Both the position numbers and the translations under genes were made by a program. Below, piece by piece: positions 35,123-47,636 of a DNA stretch of 64,000 nucleotides (positions are counted from its first letter, which is position 1; each line of letters starts with the position of its first letter). The notes beneath the pieces were generated by a model that did not search any database, was not told where the DNA came from, and worked only from the letters and a program-made list of their open reading frames with translations. The DNA comes from Misgurnus anguillicaudatus (Eukaryota; Chordata; Actinopteri; Cypriniformes; Cobitidae): positions 30,524,001 to 30,588,000 of the forward strand of contig NC_073354.2 in NCBI RefSeq assembly GCF_027580225.2, written 5' to 3'.

Positions 35123-36180
35123 TAGAGTTTGGATACTACTCAGAGGAAAATTTTATTGCTCATAGGAGATTTGATGGAGATCAACTTTTGAGGCTGTTTA
35201 CACCTGGTATTAAGATGCGTTTTGGTCGATCGGATCACAAGCGGGCGGCGCTAAATAAATGTGTAAACTGTAATAATCGTGCAGTGTATCCCGGGCTTTA
35301 GGTTTAACTACATTAATGAACCTGGAACCATCAAGTGTCGCCTTTTAAGTTAAGATTTAGAAAATGTTAAAAATAAATAAAATACATCACATTTAAAAAG
35401 TTGCCATGTTAATCCTCCATTAATATGACTTTGAAAAATGTGGTTTTCTGCAATAATCCTTATACACCTCCTGCAATGATTTCATTCAATTTAATTCCTT
35501 GTTTTTATCCCCATCCATTTTCCTCACAAAGCTGCCACTCAATGTCCCTTCCTTTCCTTATCATTCTCACAAACGTCTCAGAACTGCAGTCAGAATGAAC
35601 GGTTCAAGGCGAGACACAAACGGGTTCAGATGTTGAAATGAATGTCTGAGACAGGAATCCCAAGCAATCATCTGGGGAACGCTGAAGAGAAGCGCTGGGG
35701 AAATTGAGCGAGTAGACTGAGTCCCGCCGTGCATCTTAGCAACAGAGCACAGGGAGAATTGTTAGCACATCGGGTTATGCAAATTTTACCGCTCAACCAA
35801 CAGGCTTAATATGGAAGAGGGTACATAAAACCCAGAAGTGGGACTATTAATAAGGCAAATATACAAACCGTTTTTGGCATAGGTATAAGAATTTGTGAAC
35901 ATTCTTGCATCGAGCAAACTCATTAATTTTTTTATCGAGCAAACTCATTAATTTCGCTGTTACATTTTCTTAACATAACCTTGACCGTAGTTTGTATAGA
36001 TTTTTGATAATTCCATTTTTTCGTATAAAAAGATCAAAATTACTATCATACTCTTGGTTGAAAAAACAACTGTGAAAAACAAGCCTTAATTATTTTAAAT
36101 CTAGATTTTACTGTATTTTACTTCATGCAATCTAAAAATGCTGGACTGTTTGAACCCCTGTTTGGGTAAATTATGAACAA
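35123..36180. other. Mostly unique intron; short tandem at 35912-35953
   Basis: The phrase ggctgtttacacctggtatt (35192) resembles a DNA-transposon end. A 28-bp phrase (atcgagcaaactcattaatt) is repeated twice at about 35911-35953. Nothing else could be assigned. Confidence 0.4.
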
Positions 36181-36994
36181 ATGTATGTGTATTTTCCTTT
36201 GACTGAAATAACCACTTGTTACAACCGAGGTATGCAGCAAAGCATTTGTGAAGCCACAACACGCACAACCTTGAGGCAGATGGGCTACAACAACAGAAGA
36301 CCCCACCGGGTACAACTCATCTCCACTACAAATAGGAAACAGAGGCTACAATTTGCACGAGCTCACCAAAATTAGACAGTTGAAGACTGGAAAAATGTTG
36401 CCTGGTCTGATGAGTATCGATTTCTGTTGAGACATTCAGATGGTTGATTCAGAATTTGGCGTAAACAGAATGAGAACATGGATCCATCATGCCTTGTTTC
36501 CACTGTGCAGGCTGGTGCTGATGGTGTAATGATGTGAGGGATGTTTTCTTGGCACCCTTTAGGCCCTTTTGTACCAACTGGTTTTAATGCCACGTCCTAC
36601 CTGAGCATTGTTTCTGACCATGTCCATTCCTTTATGACCACCATGTACCCATCCTCTGATGTCTACTTCCAGCAGGATAATGCACCATGTCACAAAGCTC
36701 AAATCTTTTCAAATTGGTTTCTTGAACATGACAATGAGTTCACTGTACTAAAATGGCCCCCACAGTCACCCGATCTCAACCCAATAGAGCATCTTTGGGA
36801 TGTGGTGGAACGGGAGCTTTGTGTCCTGGATGTGCATCCCACAAATCTCCATCAACTGCAACATACTATCCTATCAATATGAGTCAACATTTCTTGTTGA
36901 ATTAATGCCACGTAGAATTAAAGCAGTTCTGAAGGCGAAAGGGGGTCAAACACAGTATTAGTATGGTGTTCCTAATAATCCTTTAGGTGAGTGT
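36181..36994 (+). pseudogene. Tc1/mariner transposase pseudogene with 3' TIR
   Basis: Fragments of a Tc1-family DDE transposase in one frame: TRTTLRQMGYNNRRPHRV (helix-turn-helix end), WKNVAWSDEYRF (first D), YFQQDNAPCHKA (second D) and SPDLNPIEHLWD (final acidic residue). A fragment ending RIKAVLKAKGGQTQY follows near 36910-36961. The terminal sequence ggtgttcctaataatccttt, then aggtgagtgta, is the right inverted repeat. No left repeat or N-terminus is seen, so it is 5'-truncated. Three in-frame stops break it: tag at about 36373, tga at about 36446 and tga at about 36536. A further stop or frame break lies after 36880. It is not functional. Confidence 0.9.
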
Positions 36995-37738
36995 ACATAC
37001 TGTACCTTGGCCAAAAAATTGTGGCACGCCCCTAGTACTTCCTTTCACTGTTTAAGAACAACTGTCATTAACCTTTATGATCAAATATCGATATTGCATT
37101 TTTGCACTCACATGCATATATTTTCTTACACCACTAATCCCTATATCCATATCTGAATGCACTGTTAATAAATGCATTCATGTAAATACAATGTAATGTA
37201 TTCAATAACAAAGAAACGCCATGATGCCACGCTGTAATAGAACAAGCTTGAATTGATTATTGCAAGTGAAAATGTTTCCAGTAGCTCACCAGTTTAGCAT
37301 TTATTAACCTGACTGGATAAACCCTTGGCTACGGCTGCCTGTTGAGAACAACGCATGTTGCAACCAGCATAATGCGAAAAAGCGGTGACTCAGATTTTAC
37401 CAGCTGTCAAAAGACCACCGGCTGTCAAAAGACCACCGGCAGGGGCCTGTTCGAGCCCAGCGCATGGGAACAAAGACTGGGAGTTGACATCGAGAGGGAG
37501 ATTTCTGTTAGCATATGTCACATCGTACAGCTGTGACGGCTGAAGGTAAGCAACAGGGACGGGACAGACAGTGCCCACACAGCTGACAATATCATGTGAA
37601 ATTCTCACCGAAGCCTCTCACCATCATTACCAGCAGTTGCTGTAATATAAATGACATTTAATATTTAAAACAGCACATGGGATAAGAACGAGGTGAGGGA
37701 CTGAAACGTATCATAGGTGATTGATATGAAAATGTACA
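36995..37738. other. Intron-like sequence with a short tandem
   Basis: An 18-bp phrase (ctgtcaaaagaccaccgg) is duplicated in tandem at 37403-37438. Otherwise no partner or exon. Confidence 0.45.
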
Positions 37739-37880
37739 TGTTCCTGTAGCTCAAATAGTGGAGCATTGCATTAGCAATGCAAAGGTCATGGCTTCAATTT
37801 CCAGGGAATACACATACTGATAAAATGTATAGATTGGATGCACTGCAAGTCACTTTGGATAAAAGTGTCTGGCAAATGCA
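37739..37880 (+). mobile_element. tRNA-derived SINE, most complete copy
   Basis: tgttcctgtagctcaaatag (5' stem and A-box), gcaatgcaaaggtcatggct, and a degenerate B-box. The body is agggaatacacatactgata and the tail ctttggataaaagtgtctgg. The tail is shared by many teleost SINEs. Confidence 0.75.
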
Positions 37881-37933
37881 TATATATATAAAATGATCTA
37901 AGTAGATATAAATACTAATATATTCAAAAGTTA

Positions 37934-38643
37934 AAGGTGCCAAAGAATGCATTAAAATAATATGGTAAATTGTTCTTTGATATCTACACAGAAGGTATGT
38001 GGCTTTATTAAGTGCCAAAATTATCCAAAAACGTCCATTTACAACACTAGGATGAAATGGTTTATTATTACCTTATTTGAAAGGGTCATGAATAATAATG
38101 TTGAGCTCTACTCTGATTGGCTGTTTCACAGAGCAGCTCCTTTCAGTAGTTTTGTGTGTGTGTAAACAGACTTTATGTCTGAGCAGGTATCAGATACAAA
38201 GATACAGATTTTGAGGAATAATAAACAGTTCGGAGATTGGTAATGGACATTTCTGGTTGGTAAGTTTGTGGGGGTTTTTTCAGTATGGACCTGCAAAACG
38301 TAACTGTAACGTCAATAGTAGAACGTCAGTCTAAACGCTAGCATAAAGCATGAACTAGCATATAGCGCTAACTCAGCAGTCCCAACTTTGTTTTTAGCAT
38401 TGTAACAACATTGTACCTAATTTAATTTGTAATTTAATTTTGATGGCCCACATCTCGACTGTAAAGTCACAGTCGCCGTTATGATGAGATTGGCCTGTTT
38501 TCAATGTCTTTTGCATGTACGGTGTTTACATAAAACGAAGGAAACGATCTTGTTTAATGCTCATGATATGTCATTACCATGTACAGAACTCCATTATTCA
38601 TCTATGCCTAAACACAGTTTTCCATTCTACTGCACCTTTATGC
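37934..38643. mobile_element. Non-autonomous DNA element (AAAGGTGC ends)
   Basis: The left end ttaaaggtgccaaagaatgc and the right end ttccattctactgcaccttta are inverted. It resembles the element at 40901-41359. A frame at 38481-38954 runs through the right end into the AG microsatellite and is not credible. Confidence 0.55.
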
Positions 38644-38744
38644 AAAAGTCCAGTCAGTGGATTAGGAAGACTGTTCATGGTCAGGCAAATCCCACGGCTG
38701 ATGACATCACTGCTACTCTATACAGCTCATTTGCTAATGTACCC

Positions 38745-38748
<4 letters not shown>

Positions 38749-38790
<42 letters not shown>
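38749..38790. repeat. AG dinucleotide microsatellite
   Basis: About 20 uninterrupted AG repeats. Confidence 0.97.
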
Positions 38791-38791
<1 letters not shown>

Positions 38792-39964
38792 AGTGGTCTT
38801 ACACTACATACTGCCTGCTCTCTCTCTTTCAAAGAGAAGGAGAAATCTGCCCAGGAACAAATTCCTCAAACGCCCCAAAGGTGTCCTCTCAAAAATAAAT
38901 ATCAGCCAGCCATTCGCCCGAACCTTAGTAAAGATTTCCGTAGAGGAATTTTGAATGTCAGATAAACGCACGCCTTTTCAGTACAGTTGCTTTTTGTATG
39001 GCAAAGGTTTTGTTTCAGGTGACTCCTATTTTCTGCGCACGACACAAACAGATGTGAGAACGTCCGCCGGGTTCTGTAGACAATGTTGGATAGCAAGACC
39101 GGAGACCTCACGAGTACATGGGGCAGGAGGTGAAGGGAAGAGCATTAATCACAGATGAGAAGTGTTATCCCACCATCAGCGCTCTTCTCCCCTCTCTTCT
39201 CTTTGCTGCAACCTTTCCCACAATGCACTTCTCAAATAGCCTGCCACTGGAAGCCAAGTGTATCGGTTTCATCCAAAGCACCTAAGCAAATAAACACACT
39301 CTCCCTTGGTAAGGACTTTCAAATTTGGTGTGTGTTGGGGGTGAGGTGTGCAAAAGAAAGTTGTTTTTAATGCACCACTACTTACCGTGGGTTCCCACCA
39401 GCCGCGTTTGAGGCATCAAATTCGCGTCTACTGCGTCTAGTTTGCTGCTTGAACATTTTGCATTTACTCGCTTCATTCATGAGTGAAAGACGTGCATGAA
39501 ATTCTAGTTATTGAGACATTCACGTGGAAATTCGCGTCATGGGAGGGGCTTCTGCGACTTCGCTCGCTTTCTGTAAGTACCTCGACTCTCAACACATCAC
39601 AACCTGGTTAAAACCACAGTGCGATTCGCTGGGGTGCCTGGGGGGATTATCCCCCCTCTGGTCTTTATATCCCTTCCTCTGATTAATAATTTTTACCCCT
39701 GATGGGGACAAAGTGTATCCATCCCCTGATTAATCAATATAAGCCTGTGGTTCATAATTTATTTTCATAAATAAAAATATATAAAAAAAAAAACATCCAC
39801 CATTTTTTCACAAATCGCTTCCTGGTTAACACTAACCTGATCTCATGGAAAAACTTACCTATTGTATGTGGTGGTGATATTGCATGAATTTATATGATGT
39901 GAATGATACAAAACCATACGATTATCCGAAAAAAGCACAAATGAAACCCCACCCCTAGTCTCAG
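38791..39964. other. Intron; includes fragment of the 10160 repeat at 39390-39500
   Basis: 39390-39500 reads gccgcgtttgaggcatcaaa, ttcgcgtctactgcgtctag and tttactcgcttcattcat. This matches the region that seeds the 186-bp array at 10160. The remainder is unassigned. Confidence 0.5.
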
Positions 39965-40380
39965 CCTCAGAGGTCATGTCCTTTGTCTATTTGTTCTTTT
40001 TAGATTCATTTAATGGGTTATGTGTTTTATTGTCTATTTATTTATTTATTTCATTATTTATGTATTTAACTTACTTTTATTTTTTATTATTATTTATTTA
40101 ATTTAAATTTAAACTCTTCTTTAACTTGTTCAATCTTTTACTTTTAATTAAATTCATTAATAAAATAAAATTCATTAATATTCATTAATTTTTACTTTTT
40201 AATTTTATTCATTTATGTTTTATTGTCTATTTATTTATTTCATTTTTTATGTATTTAACTTTTATTTTTTTATTATTTATTTCATTTTAATTTAAATTAT
40301 TCTTTGGCTTGTTTAATCTTTGTTTAATTTTATAAGTTTTATTCAGATTAATTAATTAATTTAATTCCGTTATGTAAATG
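39965..40380. repeat. AT-rich low-complexity tract, duplicated
   Basis: The phrase ttttattgtctatttattta recurs (about 40026 and 40218). Each copy is followed by tatgtatttaact and atttatttcattttaattt-like sequence, indicating a degenerate duplication of about 190 bp. Confidence 0.65.
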
Positions 40381-40601
40381 GCTGTCATCCTCTTTTTGGT
40401 TGATTTATACAGGATTCCCGAAAGACGTGTGTGTCACGTTCTTTAACGGTCCGCCTGGAACCAATACAAAGCCAAAAAGTATGCAAGGTTCACAGCATAA
40501 AGTCCAAGAGTATTTTAACGTGTTTGCCATTGTTGTTATGAACTTCAGAGACGTTCGTGACGGCCTTCAGACGAACTTCAGAGACGACCAGTGTTTACAC
40601 G

Positions 40602-41712
40602 AGCTGTGTCCGAAACCGCTCCCTATCCACTATATAGTGCACTATATCGGGCCATTTTGTAGTGGTGTCCGAAACCTGAGTGAACAACTTAATTCCCCAC
40701 ATTCGTTCACTACTTTTTACCCACAATTCACTCTGATTTTGAGGGTACATTCGATGTACACTCGCTCATTCATATTTCCCATAATGCAACGAGAGACGAA
40801 CGCATAAGTGGAATCAGCAAAAGGATACTGACAGTAATCACCAAAGATTTACGTTTATACACAATTTTTAATTCTTGTTGTCAGTTATTTTCTATTTTTT
40901 TAAAGGTGACATAGAATGATTGAACGGAGTATTTATCCTTGTTCTGTGACATGTAGACAATTTTTTTTTGTTTGAGTCTGTAATGCCTTAGAAGCTTCCT
41001 AAAAACCTCTCTCAAAAACCTCTATTAGGGTGGGGGATTTTAAACAAGTGGTTTTGCACCTATTTGGCTCCCCCTACTGGCTTAACTTGCAATCTCATTT
41101 CTGATTGGCTGACTTTGCTGCCACTCAAAAAATGTAGCCAATTATTTTAAAGTGGATGGGCAGTTAGATGCCTGTGATGTCATAAGCATCAGTTTTTCAG
41201 ATTGGGCCATTTTCTGGCTGACATTTCTAAAAGAGGAATTTCTATGAAACTGAGATGTTTAGCATGTTTGGCACTTTTTGTATGTTTGTGAATGTGGGTA
41301 GACTACCATTATTCAACAAAGACAAGGAAAAATGGTTTTTCATTCTCTGTCCCCTTTAAATAAACAAATTCAAAATAATTGCGATATCTTTTATTTAAAA
41401 AATAATACACATTTTTATTAATTAATAGATAAACAACAGTAAATAAATATAACAAGCAGTTGTTTTGTTCTCTTTATTTTTAACTAATACAATGAACATG
41501 ACAAATTATGTGACAAACAGTAAGAAAGTAAACTTTACCGTTTCACAGTACAATCAATAAAGCCGCACAGGTGTAAGGGTTTATGACGAATCTCTGCGAC
41601 AGCTCTCCGACGCATGGTATTTACGTCAGTGTCCGATATAGTGGACTCAATTGTCATTTGCTATATAGGGAACAGTGAACGCATGAACGAGGAAGCGGTT
41701 TCGGACGCAGCT
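40602..41712. mobile_element. TIR element (AGCTGTGTCCGAAACCGC ends) with a nested element
   Basis: Left agctgtgtccgaaaccgctc, right complement gaagcggtttcggacgcagc. A phrase ctatatagtgcactatat near 40630 is itself palindromic. The nested element at 40901-41359 (ttaaaggtgacatagaatga to tctgtcccctttaaa) interrupts it. Confidence 0.7.
40901..41359. mobile_element. Nested DNA element, AAAGGTGAC / GTCCCCTTT ends
   Basis: taaaggtgacatagaatgat at the left and cattctctgtcccctttaa at the right are imperfect inverted repeats. The interior is A/T-rich and non-coding, broadly similar to 37934-38643. Confidence 0.6.
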
Positions 41713-41715
41713 ACG

Positions 41716-42026
41716 AGCCGTTTCTCAATACCAAGTACGCCAAACTCGGACTTGTGTCCTTCGTAGTTCGAACTTGCAAGTTCAGACTCAGAAGAACGAA
41801 CTCCTGACGCGAAATGCATTATGGGAAACTTCGCTGTCATAAGTCCACACAAGTCTCCTCTGATGCATCCTCGATAAAATGGGCGGATCAAGAACAAATC
41901 CGGGGATTTTATGTGAACTTGGGCTTGATGCGAACTTTGAATTGGAACAGTACTTGGGCCGCGACGACGTTTCACAAGTCCACAAGAACGCAAGTACAGA
42001 CAAGAACGCATATTGAGAAACGGCTA
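41716..42026. mobile_element. MITE with GCCGTTTCTCAATA ends
   Basis: Exact inverted termini GCCGTTTCTCAATA (41717) and TATTGAGAAACGGC (ending about 42024). Inner inverted phrases include acttgtgtccttcgtagttc and the matching caagtccacaagaacgcaag. It lies directly beside the element ending at 41712. Confidence 0.75.
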
Positions 42027-43756
42027 CGGTCTGTTATTGTAGAGACATTTGCTCGCCAATAAATATGACGTGCGAAAGCAAAACGTGCTTGATTGCTTAA
42101 TGTGTCAATCATATGGCCTGGACTTGGACGGTCCCTTCAGTATGAGACTACCTGAGACTACCCCACCCCTAACCCAAACATAACAGGAGCGAAAGTAGAT
42201 CATACTAAAATACACAAATGACATCGTACAAATGCATGCAAACCAGCCACCTTACAAAATAGGCACATAATGGCATGAGATTGTGTTGGTTGTGCAATTT
42301 TATGTATCCTCCATTTGTATGCTGTTTCCATTTATTCTGTAGTGCCTCTGAGTTAAGAGGTCGTAAAAAGAGTTATTCAAAGCCAACCCTGGAGTCATCT
42401 ACCCAGCTGTTGAGGATTACAGTTTTATGAGATTGCTTAGCACTCAGCCCAAAATCACATGTAGACTGAGAATGTAGACAGTGTGAAAAGACAAAACGGA
42501 GACAAAAATATAAAAGATAAAGAGAGAGAGACTAAGGGATTATCACGGAAAGATCGTTGTACGATTCCGATATTAGCTCTCGCCGTGAGTCTTTTATTAT
42601 CACACGACTCGACTTAATTACTTTCAGACTGACGCTCTCTTACTGTGTAATGATGCATGCAGGCTTACTAATGTCTGAGCTGCTTGTAAATGAATGGTCG
42701 AAGGCTTCGCATCCGTTCGACTGGGAGAGAAACCTCATTAACTGAAGGTGCATCGCTGATGCTCTGACTGGGGAAAAACAATGGGCCCGAAGATGCGTCT
42801 CCGAGCTTACCGCGGGTGCCGTTTGGAAAACTCGAACCGTCTGGCTAGTGACAGGACGCTTTCCCAAAAGCCTCCTGTGTAATCCACATAATTATCTGCG
42901 CGTCTGCGAGAGCGAAGGAAGAAAGGATCTAGCCGTCATTACCGTGGTTCACATCGACGACTTCTCAACGAGCCTCATCCATCTCCATATTACTGAATCG
43001 AATTAACCCCTAGGTTATTTTCATTAATAAATATGAGATAAGAAATTATACTTTGTGTGCCGTCTAAAAACTGTGTTTTAATGATGGAAAAGACAAACGA
43101 AAGCTGATCTTTTCTGCTAGACGAAATGAAAGGGGGTGAGACGAGAAAGAGAAAGTGTAGTTGTCTCCATAGTTAACCGATCAAAGAACCACTTATTCGC
43201 TTTATAAGGAAAATAACTAACAAGTAATTTTTCTACCCCCTGATTCAAATGTGGGGAACAAAGACGATCATTATGTATCTGGGAGCTTGAGGGAATGACT
43301 GAAAATGTATTCAGACAGCAGGGAACGCTTTATACAGTATTTTCCTCCCTGTGTATTTGGGAAGGGTCTGAAACATAAAGAAACATGTCATGAAGGAGGC
43401 TGACACATTTGTGCTTCATTCTTTTTTTTTAAAAGTGGTCGTCAAACAAAGATGCCTATAGATAACGCACATTATGAATGGGCGTCTGAAGTCTGATGGT
43501 TTTGTAAATAATTGGCAAAATGAATTTACGCCTGACCAAAAAAATCTGCTAAATGCTTTTGAATCTTTTACAAACCAATTTAGTAGTGACATTTATTTAA
43601 TCGTAGTCACGCTCCACAACAACGATTGGATAATCACTGCTATAAATGAAATAATTGAAAAACAACTATTATGTAAGCAATAATGTACAGAGAGGTGATC
43701 ATATTACAAAATAAAACCTGACAGGGTGATCAAGACCCTGATGCATCTCTCCTCTA
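42027..43756. other. Apparently unique intron sequence
   Basis: No partner in the window. 42550-42990 is unusually mixed in composition (less A/T-rich, no simple repeats) for this region and could hold a conserved non-coding element, but no exon is supported. Confidence 0.4.
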
Positions 43757-44072
43757 TAAAAGGGATAGTTCACCCAAAAATAAAAAGTCATAATTTTCTC
43801 ACTCTTATGTTGTTACAAACCTGTATAAATTTCTTTGTTCTGACGAACACAAAGAAAGATATTTTGAGGAATGTTTGTAACCAAACCAATCATGAGCCCC
43901 ATTCATTTCCATAGTAGTAAAAAGAATACTGTGGAATGGGGCTCATGAATGGTTTGGTTACAAACATTCCTTGAAGTTCATCAGAACAAAGAAATTTATA
44001 CAGGTTTGTAACAGCATGAGAGTGAGAAAATTATGACAGAATTTTCACCCTTGGGTGAACCATCCCCTTAAA
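43757..44072. mobile_element. Foldback MITE (AAAGGGATAGTTCACCC ends), complete
   Basis: aaaagggatagttcacccaa at the left and ttgggtgaaccatcccctta at the right. Mirrored interior: gttacaaacctgtataaatt / aatttatacaggtttgtaac and aaccaaaccaatcatgagcc / ggctcatgaatggtttggtt. Related copies at 31932-32170 and fragments elsewhere. Confidence 0.9.
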
Positions 44073-44128
44073 CAGAATAGGCCGATTTACACGCCTGCGT
44101 AGGACCCACACGTCACTTATTATTTATA

Positions 44129-44635
44129 CTAGGGATGCATATACTGGGCTTTTTGACGGGGTTCGGGTTCGGCGAATCTTAGATTATTTTTTCACCGAAA
44201 CGAACCCTATGCTTGCGCTACGCTGGTCAACGTCACGCGGCCGTTGATTACACACATCGGGTGCTGACGTGAAGATAAGCGTTTTTTTTCCCGGTGAGCC
44301 TTAGGGGCGGTTCACGTTTCGTGGACGCACCTGGAAAAAACTAGTGCATCGCACCGCATCGCTTTCATTATGCATAGGCTTGGTAATTGTCAAAATAGTT
44401 TTTCCCACTTGTCATCCTGGCATAATGTTGCCTATCCTTTTTTAACAGTTAAAATAAAATAAAATGAAAAATACACTGCTGTGGACGTTGTTTACTTCAT
44501 TAATGTGTTTTTTTACTGTGTTAATGAAATAAGGATGCGAGTAGGATTCGGTATTCAGTTTCGGAATCGGCCAAATCTTAAACAGTGGATTCGGTATTTG
44601 GCTGAACCCAAAAAATCTGGATTCGGTGCATCCCT
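44129..44635. mobile_element. hAT-type non-autonomous element, 507 bp
   Basis: Ends CTAGGGATGCA (44129) and TGCATCCCT (ending 44635). The flanking octamers TATTTATA (44121-44128) and TATTTATT (44636-44643) agree at 7 of 8 bases, the 8-bp duplication expected of hAT. The interior repeats gggttcgggttcggcgaatc-like phrases mirrored by ggattcggtatttggctgaa. Confidence 0.75.
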
Positions 44636-44700
44636 TATTTATTGTTCTGTGTCGTTTGTGTGCACAGCATCAAGGCAAACGCAGAAGAAGAAGAAGCAGA

Positions 44701-45003
44701 GTTATCTCGTCAATTAAGAGAAAACATTTGCATAAAAAACTTGTTCCTGATGAATTTTTATGTTAATCTGTAATACCGCTATTATCAACTAGATTACCCA
44801 TTTATGAAAAAACTGAAGCCAAAATGTTATTTACTAATTTGTATGTTTTTATAATTGTTCTGAATCTGAACAAAATACCTTTCATGAAAATGCAATTGTT
44901 TCAGCTTTTTGCTAAAAAATTTTTTTTAAAGAAAAATACCCATATTTAAGAGTTTATAAGCAGAGAAAAAAATATAGATAGGATGAAAATTTTTTTCCTG
45001 TTT
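44701..45003 (+). mobile_element. Endless relic of the 25102 MITE family
   Basis: Shares the order gtcaattaagagaaaa, ccgctattatc, ttctgaatctga, cagctttttgctaaaa and acccatatttaagag with 25130-25410 but lacks the CTCTTTCCCCGCC termini. Confidence 0.65.
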
Positions 45004-46092
45004 TGTACACACAGCCTTTGCTGTAGGTCCAAAGCAGAAGTATAAATCGACCTTAAAGAGCTCGTTATAGTCGTGCGTAGGTCTTACGGCGTAGCTGCGA
45101 CGGCGTAGGTTCCGCATCGGTTTTCATATACTTTTGCGTCGTCCTTTGTGTCGACGTGCAAACACACGCGCAAACCGCTGGAAGGCAGTATACACACGTG
45201 TAACCACAGTAGCAGCGCGACCGTCAGCGAGGAAGAAGCTTGGCAAGTTAACCAGCAACTTGTTGTGTATGATTTGAGAAGACCAGCAATGACTTTCGAT
45301 GCAGTTTGAGTTAAATCACTCCCCAACTTGGCTCATCTTTGTTTTCACCGTCGCAAACGGAAATACCTATTACGCAGTTTTTTTACCTGACGGGAGGGGT
45401 TCTGGTGGACCAATCACAGCGCTTGCGGTCTGCGTAGAATTGTTGCTAAATTTTTATTGTGTTAATAGAAAATCAAATAAACAAGCACAACAAAGTTTCT
45501 TCTGCAAAGAGATATTTAATATCTCTTTAAAAAGGTTTATGTCTGTTAAAAGTAATAAAAATTAAACACTTCACAGTCTTTACTGTACGAATTAAATATA
45601 CACGCATTCGTATGAAGTACAACAGTTCCCTAGTCAAGAGCAGAGAGTGATTTTATTGAGAGATGAATTAGGTTACTGTAGCTTTAAGACATGAGAGAGG
45701 AGCGCATCCTCATAGAAAATACACATATCTCTGTAAAAGCTAAGAAAGAAATCCAAATCTGCATGTCTCACATGAGCAACAGGTTATAAAAATGCTTACA
45801 CTACGTAAAAAAAGGTCTCTAATTGCAGCCGCATTCAGGATCCTTACGATGACAAAAGTAAACAGAAAGATCGGTTCACGAGATCGGCAAATTTAGAGAG
45901 TACCGATCGAGTCATTTAATGCCATTATCGGCCGATCGATCGAAGCATCCCTAGTACAAATATGGGTTACACTTAACTGACTATAAGTAACATTGCATCT
46001 CTTTGTCAACTTATTCTCATTCATTTGCATTTAACTACATGTCAACTAACTTTCATTAGAGTATTAGTAAACTTTTAGGGATAATTGACATG
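45004..46092. other. Mixed repeat-like sequence; hAT-like end at about 45953
   Basis: The phrase gatcgatcgaagcatcccta ending near 45953 resembles a hAT right end (complement tagggatgct). Its left partner was not found. 45020-45440 looks repeat-derived but cannot be bounded. Confidence 0.4.
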
Positions 46093-47325
46093 TAGGGCTC
46101 TATCTTACACCCGGCGCAATGCAGCGCAATGCGCGACGCAAGTGTCTTTCGCTAGTTTCCACCCTAATTTTCACGTTTAGCGCCGCGTTGTTTAAATAGC
46201 AAATGAATTTGCGCCCCCTTTTGCGCCCATGGGCGTTCTGGTCTAAAAACGAGGTGTGTTCAGGCGCATTGTTGGCGCGTTGCTATTTTGAGGCAACTAA
46301 AATAGACTACGCCATTGACCAACAAAAACCTGCTCTAAAGTCTAAAGTCAATGGCGCAATATGTTTTTTGTTATTTAAAGAGCGCATTAGTAATATGTGC
46401 CTAACGGGAGGACAACGCTGGTTTGCTTATCACAAAGTACATGAATGCGCAGCAGCACAAAAATGCTTTTAAATATGAATGATTAAAGGATTGAATGTAA
46501 AAGATTATTATTGAGTCTCTTGGACATAAATGAGGACTAATTATGAGACGTTAGAAGGCGCAAAGAGCTGCTTTACCTGCAGCCTGATAAGTAAATAAAT
46601 GCTTTGCTTTAAACAAATGCATCTGTTTTTGAATGTTTTTTTTAATGCTACCTCACGGATTTATTGTATAAGATGACTCTGTACCTGTGGATATGGTGAG
46701 ATGAGAAACATTTTTAAGTAATGCTTAAAAAAAACTCTTTGCGTAAAAAAACGCTGTCCAAAGTGCTGAAACGCGCAGAGAGCCGTTTGTAAATCTTTAT
46801 CTCCTGTTTGTTACAAATAAAGTATTTTTAGAGTACAAACCTTATCTTACATACTTGTAAATTATTTTTTGATGATATTGGATAGCCATACATTTAAAGC
46901 AATTACAAGCCTGTTTTTTTACTTCAATGACTAAAAGAAAACAGGTTTTAAAGGTTTTAATAAAAAAATAACAATTTCAATACAAATGAAAACAACACAA
47001 TTATTTAACTTTAATCTTAAACTGGGGATCTTGTTCCTCCACTTAGTTTTTCAGTTTACAAAGTCCGTCATCTAAATAGGGATTAGACATAACGCCAGCG
47101 CAACTTGCTTTTAAAGGGGATGAGAGCTGAGACTCTCATTGGTTTACTGCACGTTACGCCCAAAATACTCCCATTACAATAGGACCAACCCTTTTCGACC
47201 ATGCGCTCGGCGCAAAAAACATTTTTCCCGTCGTTAAATTAGCAAAAGTGGATTCGGACCCACCCATTTACACGTTGCGCTGTGCGCTTTAGACAATGCG
47301 CTTAGATCGTTAAAATAGGGCCCGT
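46093..47325. mobile_element. hAT-like TIR element (GGGCYCTAT ends)
   Basis: Left agggctctatcttacacccg and right gttaaaatagggcccg are imperfect inverted repeats. Subterminal gcgc-rich blocks (gcaatgcgcgacgcaagtgt; cacgttgcgctgtgcgcttt) lie at both ends. Its flanks (aactgactataagtaac; gtaagttacttatagtta) appear to be halves of another repeat, so it is nested. Confidence 0.6.
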
Positions 47326-47514
47326 AGTTGTAAGTTACTTATAGTTAATAATGTCTAAAGTTACCAAAACATGTCTATGTAAAATTATGTCTAAGATGTA
47401 AGTTGATTTTCAGCTATACACAAGCTTGACTAGGTTTGGAAATGCCTAAAATAACAGCGCCTAGAAGTACATAGTTTTTCTATTGTTGCACTATTTTAAT
47501 ATATATTTACATTA

Positions 47515-47636
47515 CATTTATGCATTTGGGAGACGCTTTTAGAGCAGACGTGACAAGGTTTACTTTTTTATCATGATTTTTTGTACTGCTAATGCAATTC
47601 CCTTCCACTGAGCTATACAGAAACACAGTGGTAGAG
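47515..47636 (-). mobile_element. tRNA-derived SINE
   Basis: The reverse complement begins tgtatagctcagtggaaggg, continues gcattagcagtacaaaaa and ends aaaagcgtctcccaaatgca. The tail is shared with 37739-37880. Confidence 0.7.

Noticed and set aside
44129..45953. A single 1.8-kb hAT element ending at the second GCATCCCTAG
   Set aside because: The end at 44635 has a flanking octamer matching the left side, while that at 45953 does not, and the subterminal sequences differ.
46560..46600. Possible second nkain exon near ctgcaggtaaagc on the minus strand
   Set aside because: The putative donor exists, but the upstream sequence does not translate into any NKAIN segment.
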